Assembly (NCBI GenBank): GCA_005880175.1
Contig: VBJR01000312.1
Coordinates: 1 to 31,866, forward strand
Source: Chloroflexota bacterium
GTDB taxonomy: Bacteria > Chloroflexota > Dormibacteria > Dormibacterales > Dormibacteraceae
DNA: 31,866 nt
Reading direction: 5' to 3'
The translations under genes were made by a program, and so were the position numbers. Shown here one piece after another: positions 1 to 7,367 of the stretch. The notes under the pieces are model-generated. The model was not told where the DNA came from, did not search any database, and worked only from the letters and a program-made list of their open reading frames with translations. How positions within the stretch are numbered: the first letter of the stretch is position 1; each line of letters opens with the position of its first letter.

Positions 1-23
1 GGGTTCTCAGGGGAGCGGCAGGC

Positions 24-962
24 ATGAAGATCGCGGTCCTCCAGGGTGGGCGCTCGGCCGAGCGCGACGTCTCACTGCGCTCGGGCGCCCAGGTGGCCGG
101 CGCGCTGCGGGAGCGCGGCCACGAGGTGGCCCAGGTGGACCTCGACCGCCAGGTCTGGGACCGGCTCCGCGACGGCGGCTTCGACTGCGTGTTCATCGCG
201 CTCCACGGCCGCCTGGGCGAGGACGGCACGGTCCAGGGCATGCTCGAGCTGATCGACCTGCCGTACACGGGCTCCGGCGTGCTCGCCAGCGCGCTCTGCA
301 TCGACAAGACGCGGACGAACCAGCTCCTTCGGGCCGAGGGCTTCCAGATCCCGGACTTCGAGGAGCTCGACGGCGACGAGGTGGAGCGCGTGGTCGACCG
401 CTACGGCCTGCCGGTCGTGGTCAAGCCGGTGCGCGAGGGCTCGACGATCGGCGTCGCGATCGCCCGCGACGTGGACGCGCTGGCCACCGGCCTGGTCCAG
501 GCCCGCCGCTACGACGACCGGGTCCTGATCCAGCGCTTCGTCGAGGGCACCGAGATCACGGTCGGCGTGCTGGCCACCCCCGAGCTGTGCGTCCTGCCGA
601 CGCTCGAGATCACGTACGAGAACGAGACGTACGACTACGACGCCAAGTACACGGAGGGCCGCAGCCACCACATCATCCCGGCGCGCATCCCCGGGCGGGC
701 CCGGAAGGCGGCAGCCGACGAGGCCGCGCGCGCGTTCCGGGCGCTCGGCTGCGACGGCATGGCGCGCGTGGACTTCATCATCGACCGCGACTGCGTGCCC
801 TGGCTGCTGGAGGTGAACACCGTCCCCGGCCTCACCGCGCTCTCGCTGCTGCCCGACGCGGCGAGGGCGGCGGGGGTGTCGTTCCCGGACCTGTGCGAGC
901 GGCTGGTCGAGCACGGCGTGGCCCGCCACGGCCGCCGCGTGGGCCCGCCGCCGGCCCGCTAA
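24..962 (+). CDS. ddl: D-alanine–D-alanine ligase
   Basis: ATP-dependent cytoplasmic ligase that joins two D-alanines for the peptidoglycan stem peptide. The 312-residue protein has the usual family length. The N-terminal domain opens with the LQGGRSAERDVSLRSG stretch typical of Ddl. The central ATP-grasp fold shows VVVKPVREGSTIGV, and the C-terminal metal and D-Ala site shows LLEVNTVPGLTALSLLP. The ATG at 24 is preceded by a GGGGAG ribosome site at 10–15. The stop codon TAA shares its last base with the ATG of ftsQ (TAATG), so the two are translationally coupled. The position just before ftsQ-ftsA-ftsZ is the standard division and cell wall cluster order. Identification is firm from motifs and context. 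Confidence 0.96.
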   Translation: MKIAVLQGGRSAERDVSLRSGAQVAGALRERGHEVAQVDLDRQVWDRLRDGGFDCVFIALHGRLGEDGTVQGMLELIDLPYTGSGVLASALCIDKTRTNQLLRAEGFQIPDFEELDGDEVERVVDRYGLPVVVKPVREGSTIGVAIARDVDALATGLVQARRYDDRVLIQRFVEGTEITVGVLATPELCVLPTLEITYENETYDYDAKYTEGRSHHIIPARIPGRARKAAADEAARAFRALGCDGMARVDFIIDRDCVPWLLEVNTVPGLTALSLLPDAARAAGVSFPDLCERLVEHGVARHGRRVGPPPAR

Positions 963-1779
963 TGCGCCCGCACCGCCCCGCCGCCACGCGCCTGTCCAGC
1001 GTCCGCGTGGCGCGGGCGCAGGAGCGCGAGGGCCGGCGGGTGCGCCGGATCGGCTCGCTCGCGCTGGCCGGCCTGGCCCTGGCGGGCCTGGTGGCGCTGC
1101 TCGTCGCGCCGCCGTTCCACATCCACGAGATCGACGTCAGCGGCAACCAGCGCCTGACGGCGGCCCAGGTGGTCGCGGCGGCCGGCCTCGAGCACCCGGG
1201 CTCAGTGTTCCAGGTCGACTCCGGCCAGGTCGAGCGGTCCACGTGGCCGAGTGGCAGCCGGCGGCCGTGTACCGGTCGGCCACCGGGCGGTCCTGGTACC
1301 TGTCGGCCGAGGCGGTGGCCCTGGGGCCGGCGGCCGGGGACACGGCGGGGCTGCTGGAGATCGACGGGCCCGCCCAGTCCGAGCCGCGGACCGGCCGGCC
1401 GGCGCTGGACCGCGCGCTCCTGGTCGCGCTGGTGAACATCCAGCGCGCCCTGCCCGGGATCATCGGCCAGCAGGTCCAGTCGTTCGCGCTCGACTCGTGC
1501 GGCAACCTGACCATGAGCGCGACGACCGGCTGGAAGGCGCAGTTCGGCCGCGTGAACACGCCCGAGGAGCAGGCCACGCTCGTGGACAAGGTGGCCGCGC
1601 TCAAGGCGCTGTCGGCGTCGGGCGGCGTGGACTTCAGCAGGGTCGGCTACGTGAACCTGATGAACCCGTACGCGGTGGCCGTGCCCCAGCGGACGCCGAC
1701 CCCGCGGCCGGGGCGGGCCGCGTCGTCGCCGTCCCCCTCGCCCTCGGCGGCTCCCCAGGCGGTCTCGCCCTGCGCCTGA
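962..1779 (+). CDS. ftsQ: Cell division protein FtsQ, frame broken near 1240
   Basis: Single-pass divisome protein linking cytoplasmic and extracellular parts of the division machinery. The first frame (962 to about 1240) encodes a basic cytoplasmic tail, one membrane helix (about residues 31–49, LALAGLALAGLVALLVA) and the start of a POTRA domain (IHEIDVSGNQRLTAAQVV). It then loses sense after QVDSGQVERS. The conserved chain resumes in another frame at about 1241 (VAEWQPAAVYRSATG) and runs to a TGA at 1777–1779. The expected POTRA stretch between them (usually an LPWV-like strand and following strand, roughly 20 codons) is absent. I see an internal deletion with frame change. Since FtsQ is normally needed and the rest is well conserved, an assembly error is likelier than decay. 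The C-terminal end is a Pro/Ser-rich tail. Confidence 0.85.
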
Positions 1780-1829
1780 AGCTGTACCGGTCGCCTGACA
1801 CCGGACCCAAGATTTGGTAGGTCCAGGCG

Positions 1830-1857
1830 TTCACGAGTACAAGCGCTCCGTTATGCT
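1830..1857 (+). promoter_or_regulatory. Possible sigma-70-type promoter for ftsA
   Basis: In the only AT-richer part of the ftsQ–ftsA gap, TTCACG (1830–1835) and TATGCT (1852–1857) are separated by 16 bases, a plausible -35/-10 pair about 55 bases before the ftsA start. This is pattern matching only. No terminator with a T-run is seen after ftsQ. Confidence 0.35.
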
Positions 1858-1911
1858 TACCCCTGTCCCGCCAGGTTTTCTCTACGTTCTCGGAGGCATC
1901 GCAGCACACCG

Positions 1912-3147
1912 TTGTCCAGGCGGAAACGTTTGGTCGGATTGGACCTTGGCACCAGCAAGGTCGCGGTCGTCATCGCCGAGGCTGACGAGTACGGTCAGCT
2001 GAACGTCGACGGCGTCGGCGAGGTGCCTGCCGATGGGCTCCGCAAGGGCGTCGTCGTCAACATCGAGAAGACCGTGCACGCCATCCAGACCGCGGCGGTG
2101 GCCGCGGAGCGGATGGCCGGCGTGCGCGGCGAGTCGGTGGTGGTCTCGCTGGCCGGCCCCCACATCGCCTCCCAGAACAGCCGCGGCGTGATCGCCGTGT
2201 CGCGGCCGCACCGGGAGATCGAGGAGGAGGACGTGGACCGGGTGGTCGAGGCCGCCCGGGCCGTCAGCGTGCCCAACGACCGCCAGGTGATCCACGTGCT
2301 CCCGCGCACGTACACCGTGGACGGGCAGGAGGGCGTCAAGGAGGCCACCGGCATGACCGGCCACCGGCTGGAGGTGGAGACGCACATCGTCACCGGCTCC
2401 CAGACGGCGGTGCAGAACGTGATCAAGTGCGTGCACCAGGCCGGCTTCGACGTGGAGGACGTGGTCAGCCAGGGCCTCGCCTCGGGCGAGGGCGTCCTCA
2501 GCGCCAACGAGGTGGACCTGGGCGTCTGCCTGATCGACATCGGCGCCGGGACCAGCGACGTCGTCGTCTACAACGAGGGCTCGGCGCTCCACTACGCGGT
2601 GCTGCCGGTCGGCGGCAACCACGTCACGAACGACATCGCGATCGGATTACGCACGACGCTGGCGGAGGCGGAGACGCTGAAGCTGAACTACGGGCACACG
2701 CTGCCCGAGGTGATCCCGTCCGAGGAGCGGATCGACGTGCGCCAGGTGGGGGGCGACCGGCTCCAGCCGACGCCGCGCCGCTTCCTGGCCGAGATCATCG
2801 GGCCGCGGATGCGGGAGATCTTCCAGCTCGCCCGCGAGGAGGTGCGGCGCAGCGGCTACGACGGCCTGCTCCCGGCGGGCGTGGTCGTGACCGGCGGCGG
2901 CGCCCGCCTGATGGGCACCACCGACGCCGCGCAGGCGGTCTTCGACTCGGCCGTGCGGCTGGGCCTGCCGATGGGCATCGGCGGCCTGGCGGACCGGGTC
3001 GCCGGCCCGTCGCACGCGGTCGGGGTCGGCCTGGTCAAGTGGGGCGCCCGGATGGCGCCGCCGCGCCCGACGAACGGCCGGGCCATGCATGGCAACGGCC
3101 AGTCGGCGTACCAGCACATCGCGAGGTGGCTGCGTGACTTCTTCTAG
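1912..3147 (+). CDS. ftsA: Cell division protein FtsA
   Basis: Actin-like ATPase that tethers FtsZ filaments to the membrane. The 411-residue protein has the phosphate-1 motif LVGLDLGTSKVAVV at the N-terminus, the SHS2/1C region in the middle, the phosphate-2 motif CLIDIGAGTSDVVVY and the adenosine motif GVVVTGGGARLMG. It ends in the amphipathic membrane-targeting helix YQHIARWLRDFF, separated from the core by a short linker. Translation appears to start at a TTG (1912–1914). No ATG or GTG lies in frame upstream, and the nearest GGAGG (1892–1896) is 15 bases away, which is long. The gene sits directly before ftsZ as in most bacteria with a canonical cluster. Confidence 0.95.
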   Translation: MSRRKRLVGLDLGTSKVAVVIAEADEYGQLNVDGVGEVPADGLRKGVVVNIEKTVHAIQTAAVAAERMAGVRGESVVVSLAGPHIASQNSRGVIAVSRPHREIEEEDVDRVVEAARAVSVPNDRQVIHVLPRTYTVDGQEGVKEATGMTGHRLEVETHIVTGSQTAVQNVIKCVHQAGFDVEDVVSQGLASGEGVLSANEVDLGVCLIDIGAGTSDVVVYNEGSALHYAVLPVGGNHVTNDIAIGLRTTLAEAETLKLNYGHTLPEVIPSEERIDVRQVGGDRLQPTPRRFLAEIIGPRMREIFQLAREEVRRSGYDGLLPAGVVVTGGGARLMGTTDAAQAVFDSAVRLGLPMGIGGLADRVAGPSHAVGVGLVKWGARMAPPRPTNGRAMHGNGQSAYQHIARWLRDFF

Positions 3148-3163
3148 GCATAGACACGAAGCT

Positions 3164-3191
3164 TTCCAATCCCTTAATCAACTGAGACAAT
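3164..3191 (+). promoter_or_regulatory. Weak candidate promoter for ftsZ
   Basis: The 105-base ftsA–ftsZ gap is noticeably richer in A and T than its surroundings. TTCCAA (3164–3169) and GACAAT (3186–3191) lie 16 bases apart. An extra promoter before ftsZ is common, but the hexamers are poor matches. Confidence 0.27.
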
Positions 3192-3241
3192 TGGCTGTGG
3201 GTCGCACCCGTCGATGCAGCAGAGGTCGTGGAACGTGACGC

Positions 3242-3247
3242 AGGAGG
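3242..3247 (+). promoter_or_regulatory. Ribosome binding site that sets the ftsZ start
   Basis: A perfect AGGAGG ends five bases before the ATG at 3253. It decides for that ATG over an in-frame ATG at 3214 that would add 13 non-conserved residues. It is one of the strongest ribosome sites in the window, in keeping with high FtsZ demand. Confidence 0.8.
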
Positions 3248-3252
3248 CAACC

Positions 3253-4359
3253 ATGCAAGGCGATCGCCAGGACGGGCGCGCCCGGATCAAGGTAATCGGC
3301 GCCGGAGGCGGCGGCGGCAACGCCATCAACCGGATGATCTCGAGCGCGCTGAAAGGCGTCGAGTTCATCGCGGTCAACACCGACCTGCAGGCCCTCGAAC
3401 GCTGCAACGCGGACGTCAAGGTCAACATCGGGCGCAAGCTGACCCGGGGCCTGGGCTCCGGCGGTGACTGGACCAAGGGCCGCGATGCCGCCGACGAGAG
3501 CCGCGCCGAGCTCACGGAGCTGGTCAAGGACACCGACATGGTGTTCATCACCGCCGGCATGGGCGGCGGCACCGGCACCGGCGCGTCCGGCGTGCTGGCC
3601 GAGGTGGCCAAGGCGGAGGGCGCCCTCACGATCGGGGTGGTGACCCGGCCGTTCCGGTTCGAGGGCAAGGTCCGCAACGAGACCGCCGAGTCCGGCATCA
3701 AGCACCTGCGCGACAAGGTGGACGCGCTCATCGTCATCCCGAACGACCGCCTCAGCCAGGTCGTGGACAAGAAGACCACGCTGGAGGAGGCGTTCAAGAT
3801 CGCGGACGACGTGCTCCGCCAGGGAGTGCAGGGCATCGCGGACCTGATCGTGAACCCGGGCGTGATCAACCTGGACTTCGCCGACGTCAAGGCGATCATG
3901 ACCGACACCGGCGAGGCGCTGATGGGCATCGGGTTCGGGTCGGGCGACAACCGGTCCGAGGACGCGGCCAAGCAGGCCGTCGCCAGCCCGCTCCTGGAGA
4001 CGTCGATCGACGGCGCCCAGGGCATCCTCTTCAACATCACGGCGGGCAAGGACATCACCCTGCACGAGTGCGAGAAGGCGGCCGAGATCGTGAAGGCGTC
4101 GGCCGACCCGAGCGCGAACATCATCTTCGGCGTCGTCAACGACGACCGGATGCAGGGCGAGGTCAAGATCACGGTGATCGCGACGGGCTTCGGCCGCAAG
4201 GCCGCCCGGCCCGCGAGCCAGGCGCAGCCGGCGGCCGAGCCGGTCGCCGCGCAGCCGCAGCCCGAGTACCCGCGGCCGCTGGTCGAGAGCCGGCCGCCGT
4301 ACCCGGCGGACGAGGAGGACCTGAACATCCCGGCGTTCCTCCGCAATCGGAGGTTGTAA
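3253..4359 (+). CDS. ftsZ: Cell division protein FtsZ
   Basis: Tubulin-like GTPase that forms the division ring. The start at 3253 gives 368 residues. Visible motifs are the T1 loop GAGGGGGNAINRM, the tubulin signature MGGGTGTGASGV, the synergy-loop region NPGVINLDFADVKAIM, and the C-terminal conserved peptide EEDLNIPAFLRNRRL that binds FtsA. The linker between core and peptide is short and rich in Ala, Pro and Gln. The start is set by a strong AGGAGG. nrdR follows nine bases after the stop. Every hallmark is intact. Confidence 0.98.
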   Translation: MQGDRQDGRARIKVIGAGGGGGNAINRMISSALKGVEFIAVNTDLQALERCNADVKVNIGRKLTRGLGSGGDWTKGRDAADESRAELTELVKDTDMVFITAGMGGGTGTGASGVLAEVAKAEGALTIGVVTRPFRFEGKVRNETAESGIKHLRDKVDALIVIPNDRLSQVVDKKTTLEEAFKIADDVLRQGVQGIADLIVNPGVINLDFADVKAIMTDTGEALMGIGFGSGDNRSEDAAKQAVASPLLETSIDGAQGILFNITAGKDITLHECEKAAEIVKASADPSANIIFGVVNDDRMQGEVKITVIATGFGRKAARPASQAQPAAEPVAAQPQPEYPRPLVESRPPYPADEEDLNIPAFLRNRRL

Positions 4360-4368
4360 AGTCCAAGC

Positions 4369-4869
4369 ATGCGATGTCCGTACTGTGGCCACCACGACCT
4401 GAAGGTGGTCGATTCGCGCGACTCGGAGGTGCGCGAGGCGATCCGCCGCCGGCGTGAGTGCCTGCAGTGCGGCCAGCGGTACACCACGTACGAGCGGATC
4501 GAGACGGTGCCGTTCTTCGTCATCAAGAAGGACGGCCGTCGCGAGGACTTCGACCCCCACAAGCTGTTCACGGGCCTCAAGAAGGCCACCGAGAAACGCG
4601 ACATCTCGCCCGAGCGCCTGAACGGGATCGTGGACCAGATCGAGGCGGACCTGCGCCGCAGCGGCCGGGTCGAGATCCCCAGCGGCGAGATCGGCGAGAT
4701 GGTGATGGACCGCCTGCGCGACCTGGACGAGGTCGCGTACATCCGGTTCGCGTCCGTCTACCGCGAGTTCATGGACCTGCAGCAGGTCAAGCGGCAGATC
4801 GAGCAGGTGCTGTCGGCGCGCGGCAGCTCGCGACCGGCGCCGGCGTCCGCGTCGCCCGGCCGCCGCTGA
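4369..4869 (+). CDS. nrdR: Transcriptional repressor NrdR
   Basis: ATP/dATP-sensing repressor of ribonucleotide reductase genes. The 166-residue protein has an N-terminal zinc ribbon made of CPYCGHHD and CLQCGQRYTTYERIE, followed by the ATP-cone domain (about residues 45–140) with IKKDGRREDFDPHKL and the YREF region. The tail is a little longer than usual and rich in Ala, Pro and Ser. It starts at ATG 4369, nine bases after ftsZ; a GGAGG at 4349–4353 overlaps the end of ftsZ. Its stop overlaps the presumed CTG start of the next gene (CTGA, 4866–4869). Confidence 0.95.
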   Translation: MRCPYCGHHDLKVVDSRDSEVREAIRRRRECLQCGQRYTTYERIETVPFFVIKKDGRREDFDPHKLFTGLKKATEKRDISPERLNGIVDQIEADLRRSGRVEIPSGEIGEMVMDRLRDLDEVAYIRFASVYREFMDLQQVKRQIEQVLSARGSSRPAPASASPGRR

Positions 4870-5342
4870 CGGCGGCCGGCGGGAAGTACGCCCGCCCGGA
4901 GCGCGAGCGCCGCTGGCTGGTGCCGGCGCCGCCGCCCCTCGACGGCGCGGCGAGCTCCACGCTCATCGAGGACCGCTACCTGCGCGGCACGCGGCTGCGG
5001 CTGCGCCGGATGACGCCGGCCGGCGGCGGCCCCGTCCAGTGGAAGCTGGGCCAGAAGGTGCGGCCGGACGCGGCCGACCCCGGGCTGGTGCTGCACACCA
5101 CCCTCTACCTGGACCCGGGGGAGCACGAGCTGCTGGCCCGGCTGCCCGGCGCCGACCTGCGCAAGGTCCGCCACGTGCTGCTGATCGGCGGCCGCCGGTT
5201 CGAGCTGGCGGGCCCGGACGACGCGGTCGCGCCGCCCCCGTTCGGCGGTGCCGAGGTCACGGACGACGAGCGCTACAGCGGCGGCTGGCTGGCGTTCGCG
5301 CCGGACGAGGCGCTGGCCGGGGTCATCGCCAGGCGGGTGTGA
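4866..5342 (+). CDS. CYTH-domain protein (triphosphate tunnel family), core looks shortened
   Basis: A 158-residue protein that opens with the CYTH hallmark (KYARPERERRWLV). It continues with IEDRYLRGTRLRLRRM and VQWKLGQK, which supply the alternating charged residues that line the tunnel, and ends EVTDDERYSGGWLA. The family includes inorganic triphosphatases and class-IV adenylate cyclases; the substrate here is unknown. No ATG, GTG or TTG start is available. A CTG at 4866–4868 overlapping the nrdR stop (CTGA) would give (M)TAAGGKYARPE, which looks like a natural N-terminus. Between RRFELAG and the EVTDDERY end, the conserved strand that usually contains L(V/A)LAEVE is absent, so an in-frame loss of about 25 codons near 5215–5245 is possible. 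Confidence 0.72.
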   Translation: MTAAGGKYARPERERRWLVPAPPPLDGAASSTLIEDRYLRGTRLRLRRMTPAGGGPVQWKLGQKVRPDAADPGLVLHTTLYLDPGEHELLARLPGADLRKVRHVLLIGGRRFELAGPDDAVAPPPFGGAEVTDDERYSGGWLAFAPDEALAGVIARRV

Positions 5343-5355
5343 GACCATCGCTGCC

Positions 5356-6321
5356 GTGCCTGTCTTCGAGATGCCCATGGACCAGCTCGTGCAGTACCGC
5401 GGCCGCAACCCGCGCCCCGACGACTTCGACGCGTACTGGAGCGCCGCGCTGGCCGACCTCGCCGCTCTCGACCCCGGCGCCGTCCTCGAGCCGAACCCGT
5501 TCACGGCCGCGGCTGGCTTCGCCGAGTGCTTCGACCTCTGGTTCACCGGCGTGGGCGGCGCCCGCGTCCACGCGAAGTACCTGCGGCCGGCCGCGGGCGG
5601 CGGGCCGCACCCGGCCGTCCTGAAGTTCCACGGGTACACCATGAGCAGCCCGGACTGGTCGTCGCTGCTGGGCTGGGTCGGCCGCGGCTACTCGGTGGCG
5701 GCGCTGGACTGCCGGGGCCAGGGCGGGCTCTCGGAGGACACGGGCGGCGTCCGCGGCAACACGCAGCGGGGCCACATCGTGCGCGGGCTGGACGACGCGC
5801 CGGAGAAGCTGCTGTACCGGCAGATCTACCTCGACTGCGCGGAGCTGGCCCGGATCGTGATGGGCTTCGACGAGGTGGACGCGTCGCGCGTGGGCGCCAC
5901 CGGGGCGTCCCAGGGCGGGGGACTGACGCTGGCCTGCGCGGCGCTGGAGCCCCGGGTGAAGCTCGCCGCCCCCGTCTACCCGTTCCTCACCGACTACCAG
6001 CGGACGTGGGAGATGGGCCTGGCGGTGGACGCGTACCAGGAGCTGCAGACGCACTTCCGGCTGTTCGACCCGCGCCACGAGCGGGAGCGGGAGACGTTCA
6101 CGCGGCTGGGCTACATCGACGTCCAGCACCTGGCGCCGTCGATCCGTGCCGAGGTGCTGATGGTCACTGGGCTGAACGACACGATCTGCCCGCCGTCCAC
6201 GCAGTACGCGGCGTTCAACAGGATCACCACGTCCAAGCGCATCGTGCTGTACCCGGACTACGGCCACGAGACGCTGCCGGGGGCCGACGACCTGATCTAC
6301 GAGTTCATGGCCGCGCTGTGA
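5356..6321 (+). CDS. Acetyl xylan esterase / cephalosporin-C deacetylase family (CE7)
   Basis: An α/β-hydrolase of 321 residues that removes acetyl groups from xylo-oligosaccharides or related acetylated compounds. The start VPVFEMPMDQLVQYRGRNPRP matches the N-terminal signature of the family. The oxyanion-loop motif RGQGG, the nucleophile elbow GASQGG, an Asp in GLNDTICPP and a His in YGHET give a full catalytic triad. GTG 5356 is chosen because family members align from that point; ATGs at 5371 and 5377 are alternatives. No signal peptide is visible, so it is probably cytoplasmic, as CE7 enzymes usually are. The stop overlaps the GTG of the next gene (GTGA). Confidence 0.88.
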   Translation: MPVFEMPMDQLVQYRGRNPRPDDFDAYWSAALADLAALDPGAVLEPNPFTAAAGFAECFDLWFTGVGGARVHAKYLRPAAGGGPHPAVLKFHGYTMSSPDWSSLLGWVGRGYSVAALDCRGQGGLSEDTGGVRGNTQRGHIVRGLDDAPEKLLYRQIYLDCAELARIVMGFDEVDASRVGATGASQGGGLTLACAALEPRVKLAAPVYPFLTDYQRTWEMGLAVDAYQELQTHFRLFDPRHERERETFTRLGYIDVQHLAPSIRAEVLMVTGLNDTICPPSTQYAAFNRITTSKRIVLYPDYGHETLPGADDLIYEFMAAL

Positions 6322-6785
6322 CGAAGGCCGAGGCCCTGGCCGAGCTGGGGGCCGCCCGCCAGGAGCTGGAGGAGCTCCTGGCGGGGCTGACGCCGGAGCG
6401 GATGGAGCGGCCGGGCGCCACGGGCGACTGGTCGGTGAAGGACGTGCTGGCGCACCTGCTGTGGTACGAGCGCGAGGAGCTGGAGCTGATCCGCGAGTCG
6501 GGGGCCCCGGCGTCTCCGCTGTGGGAGGTCCTGTACGAGCGGCGCAACGGGCTGATCCGCGAGAAGCTGCGCTCGCTGGCGCTGGCCGACGTGCTGGCGC
6601 AGCTCCGCCAGGTGTTCGCCGGGCTCGTGGCGGCGGTGGACCGCCTGTCGGACGAGGACCTGGTCACGCCCGGACGCTTCCCGGGCACGTCGGCGGAGCG
6701 CCTGCCCTGGCAGGACATCGCGCTGAACTCGTGGACGCACGAGCGCGAGCACTTGGAGGCGCTGCGCGCCGGTCTGGCGGGCTGA
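6318..6785 (+). CDS. DinB / maleylpyruvate-isomerase-like four-helix protein
   Basis: A 155-residue, largely helical protein. The segment W-SVKDVLAHLLWYEREEL carries the first metal-type histidine of the DinB-like fold, and WTHEREHLEAL near the C-terminus supplies the later histidines. Proteins of this fold include thiol-dependent transferases and stress-induced proteins; no specific reaction can be assigned. GTG 6318 overlaps the esterase stop (GTGA), so the two are probably co-translated. The gene is followed directly by the left copy of a structured repeat. Confidence 0.8.
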   Translation: MTKAEALAELGAARQELEELLAGLTPERMERPGATGDWSVKDVLAHLLWYEREELELIRESGAPASPLWEVLYERRNGLIREKLRSLALADVLAQLRQVFAGLVAAVDRLSDEDLVTPGRFPGTSAERLPWQDIALNSWTHEREHLEALRAGLAG

Positions 6786-6790
6786 TCGGT

Positions 6791-6937
6791 GGTTGTCGGC
6801 CGTCCACGCGTTCCTACCCTCCGGCTCAGACGCTCCCCCTTCGCCATGGATGACTCAGGCAGGGCCGCTGACGCCTCGGCACCCATCCTGCCCGGGCGCT
6901 GGGGCGCCCGTTCAGGATGGGACCCTGCCGGCTGGCG
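6791..6937 (+). repeat. Left copy of a ~145 bp structured inverted repeat
   Basis: This segment recurs in inverted orientation at 7116–7258. Two blocks are identical between copies: 23 bases (6806–6828 against 7221–7243) and 22 bases (6916–6937 against 7116–7137). Between them is a hairpin: CCCATCCTG (6882–6890) pairs with CAGGATGGG (6913–6921), and CGGGCGC (6893–6899) pairs with GCGCCCG (6904–6910) around a TGGG loop. GGCAGGG (6858–6864) can also pair with CCCTGCC (6923–6929), enclosing the hairpin. The other copy has different arm sequences that pair equally well. No protein family is recognisable. Confidence 0.85.
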
Positions 6938-6963
6938 TAGCCCGTCACCACGGGGCGCCGTGG

Positions 6964-7040
6964 GCGGAAACGTTGAACCGTCGACACTTGCACGTTTCAG
7001 AAGCTGCGGAGACGTTGAACTTCCGACACTTCAACGTCTC
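6964..7040 (+). repeat. Two direct iteron-like repeats of about 35 bp
   Basis: Units at 6964–6998 and 7006–7040 are spaced 42 bases apart and match at about 28 of 35 positions, sharing ACGTTGAAC and CGACACTT. Each unit is itself a dyad: GAAACGT/ACGTTTC (6967–6973 with 6992–6998) and GACGTTGAA/TTCAACGTC (7011–7019 with 7030–7038). They sit in the centre between the two inverted structured repeats and resemble tandem protein-binding sites. Confidence 0.7.
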
Positions 7041-7046
7041 TCCGCA
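7005..7046. repeat. Strong hairpin or operator-like palindrome
   Basis: TGCGGA (7005–7010) pairs with TCCGCA (7041–7046), and the adjoining GACGTTGAA (7011–7019) pairs perfectly with TTCAACGTC (7030–7038). There is a 10-base loop and one 2-base bulge. It is the better-formed of the two central dyads. It could be a protein binding site or a transcript hairpin; there is no T-run after it on either strand. Confidence 0.65.
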
Positions 7047-7115
7047 CGCCTACGGGCCGACAGCGGCACACCTGCGGTCGCCGCACGCGCCAGTTCACCC
7101 CGGCGTACACCACGA

Positions 7116-7258
7116 CGCCAGCCGGCAGGGTCCCATCGTCGGCAGCCGCCGAGCGGCTGTCGACGATGGGTGCCGGGGTGCCAGCGGCCTTGCCAGCCCT
7201 CATGGCAGAGCGGGAGCGAATGAGCCGGAGGGTAGGAACGCGTCGCTGGCCGACGACC
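7116..7258 (-). repeat. Right copy of the ~145 bp structured inverted repeat
   Basis: Read on the minus strand this copies 6791–6937. Its hairpin has CCCATCGTCG (7132–7141, plus strand) paired with CGACGATGGG (7161–7170), and CAGCCGC (7143–7149) with GCGGCTG (7153–7159) around a 3-base loop. Compared with the left copy, about four base pairs change on both arms while pairing is kept. The copy lies 110 bases beyond the stop of the minus-strand dinB-like gene, in that gene's direction. From 7259 to 7367 I see nothing else of note. Confidence 0.85.
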
Positions 7259-7367
7259 AGCCCATGCAGTTGGTCATCATCTCTGATGTCCCGGGGATGT
7301 CGCTCTGGCGCCAACCCCGCGTGCCGGCGCCGGCGTTCGGACCTTCCGCTCGCGGGTCAGCGGCTGA

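Noticed and set aside
1786..1804. Short ACCGGT...ACCGG dyad after ftsQ as a terminator
   Set aside because: Only five base pairs with an 8-base loop and no T-run.
3174..4742. Long minus-strand open frames opposite ftsZ and nrdR
   Set aside because: Both genes on plus are certain, and the minus translations are Ser/Arg-rich without any family pattern.
6997..7314. A possible 105-residue minus-strand protein in the repeat region
   Set aside because: It is a translation of the structured repeat; differences between the two copies keep base pairing rather than codons, and no ribosome site is seen.
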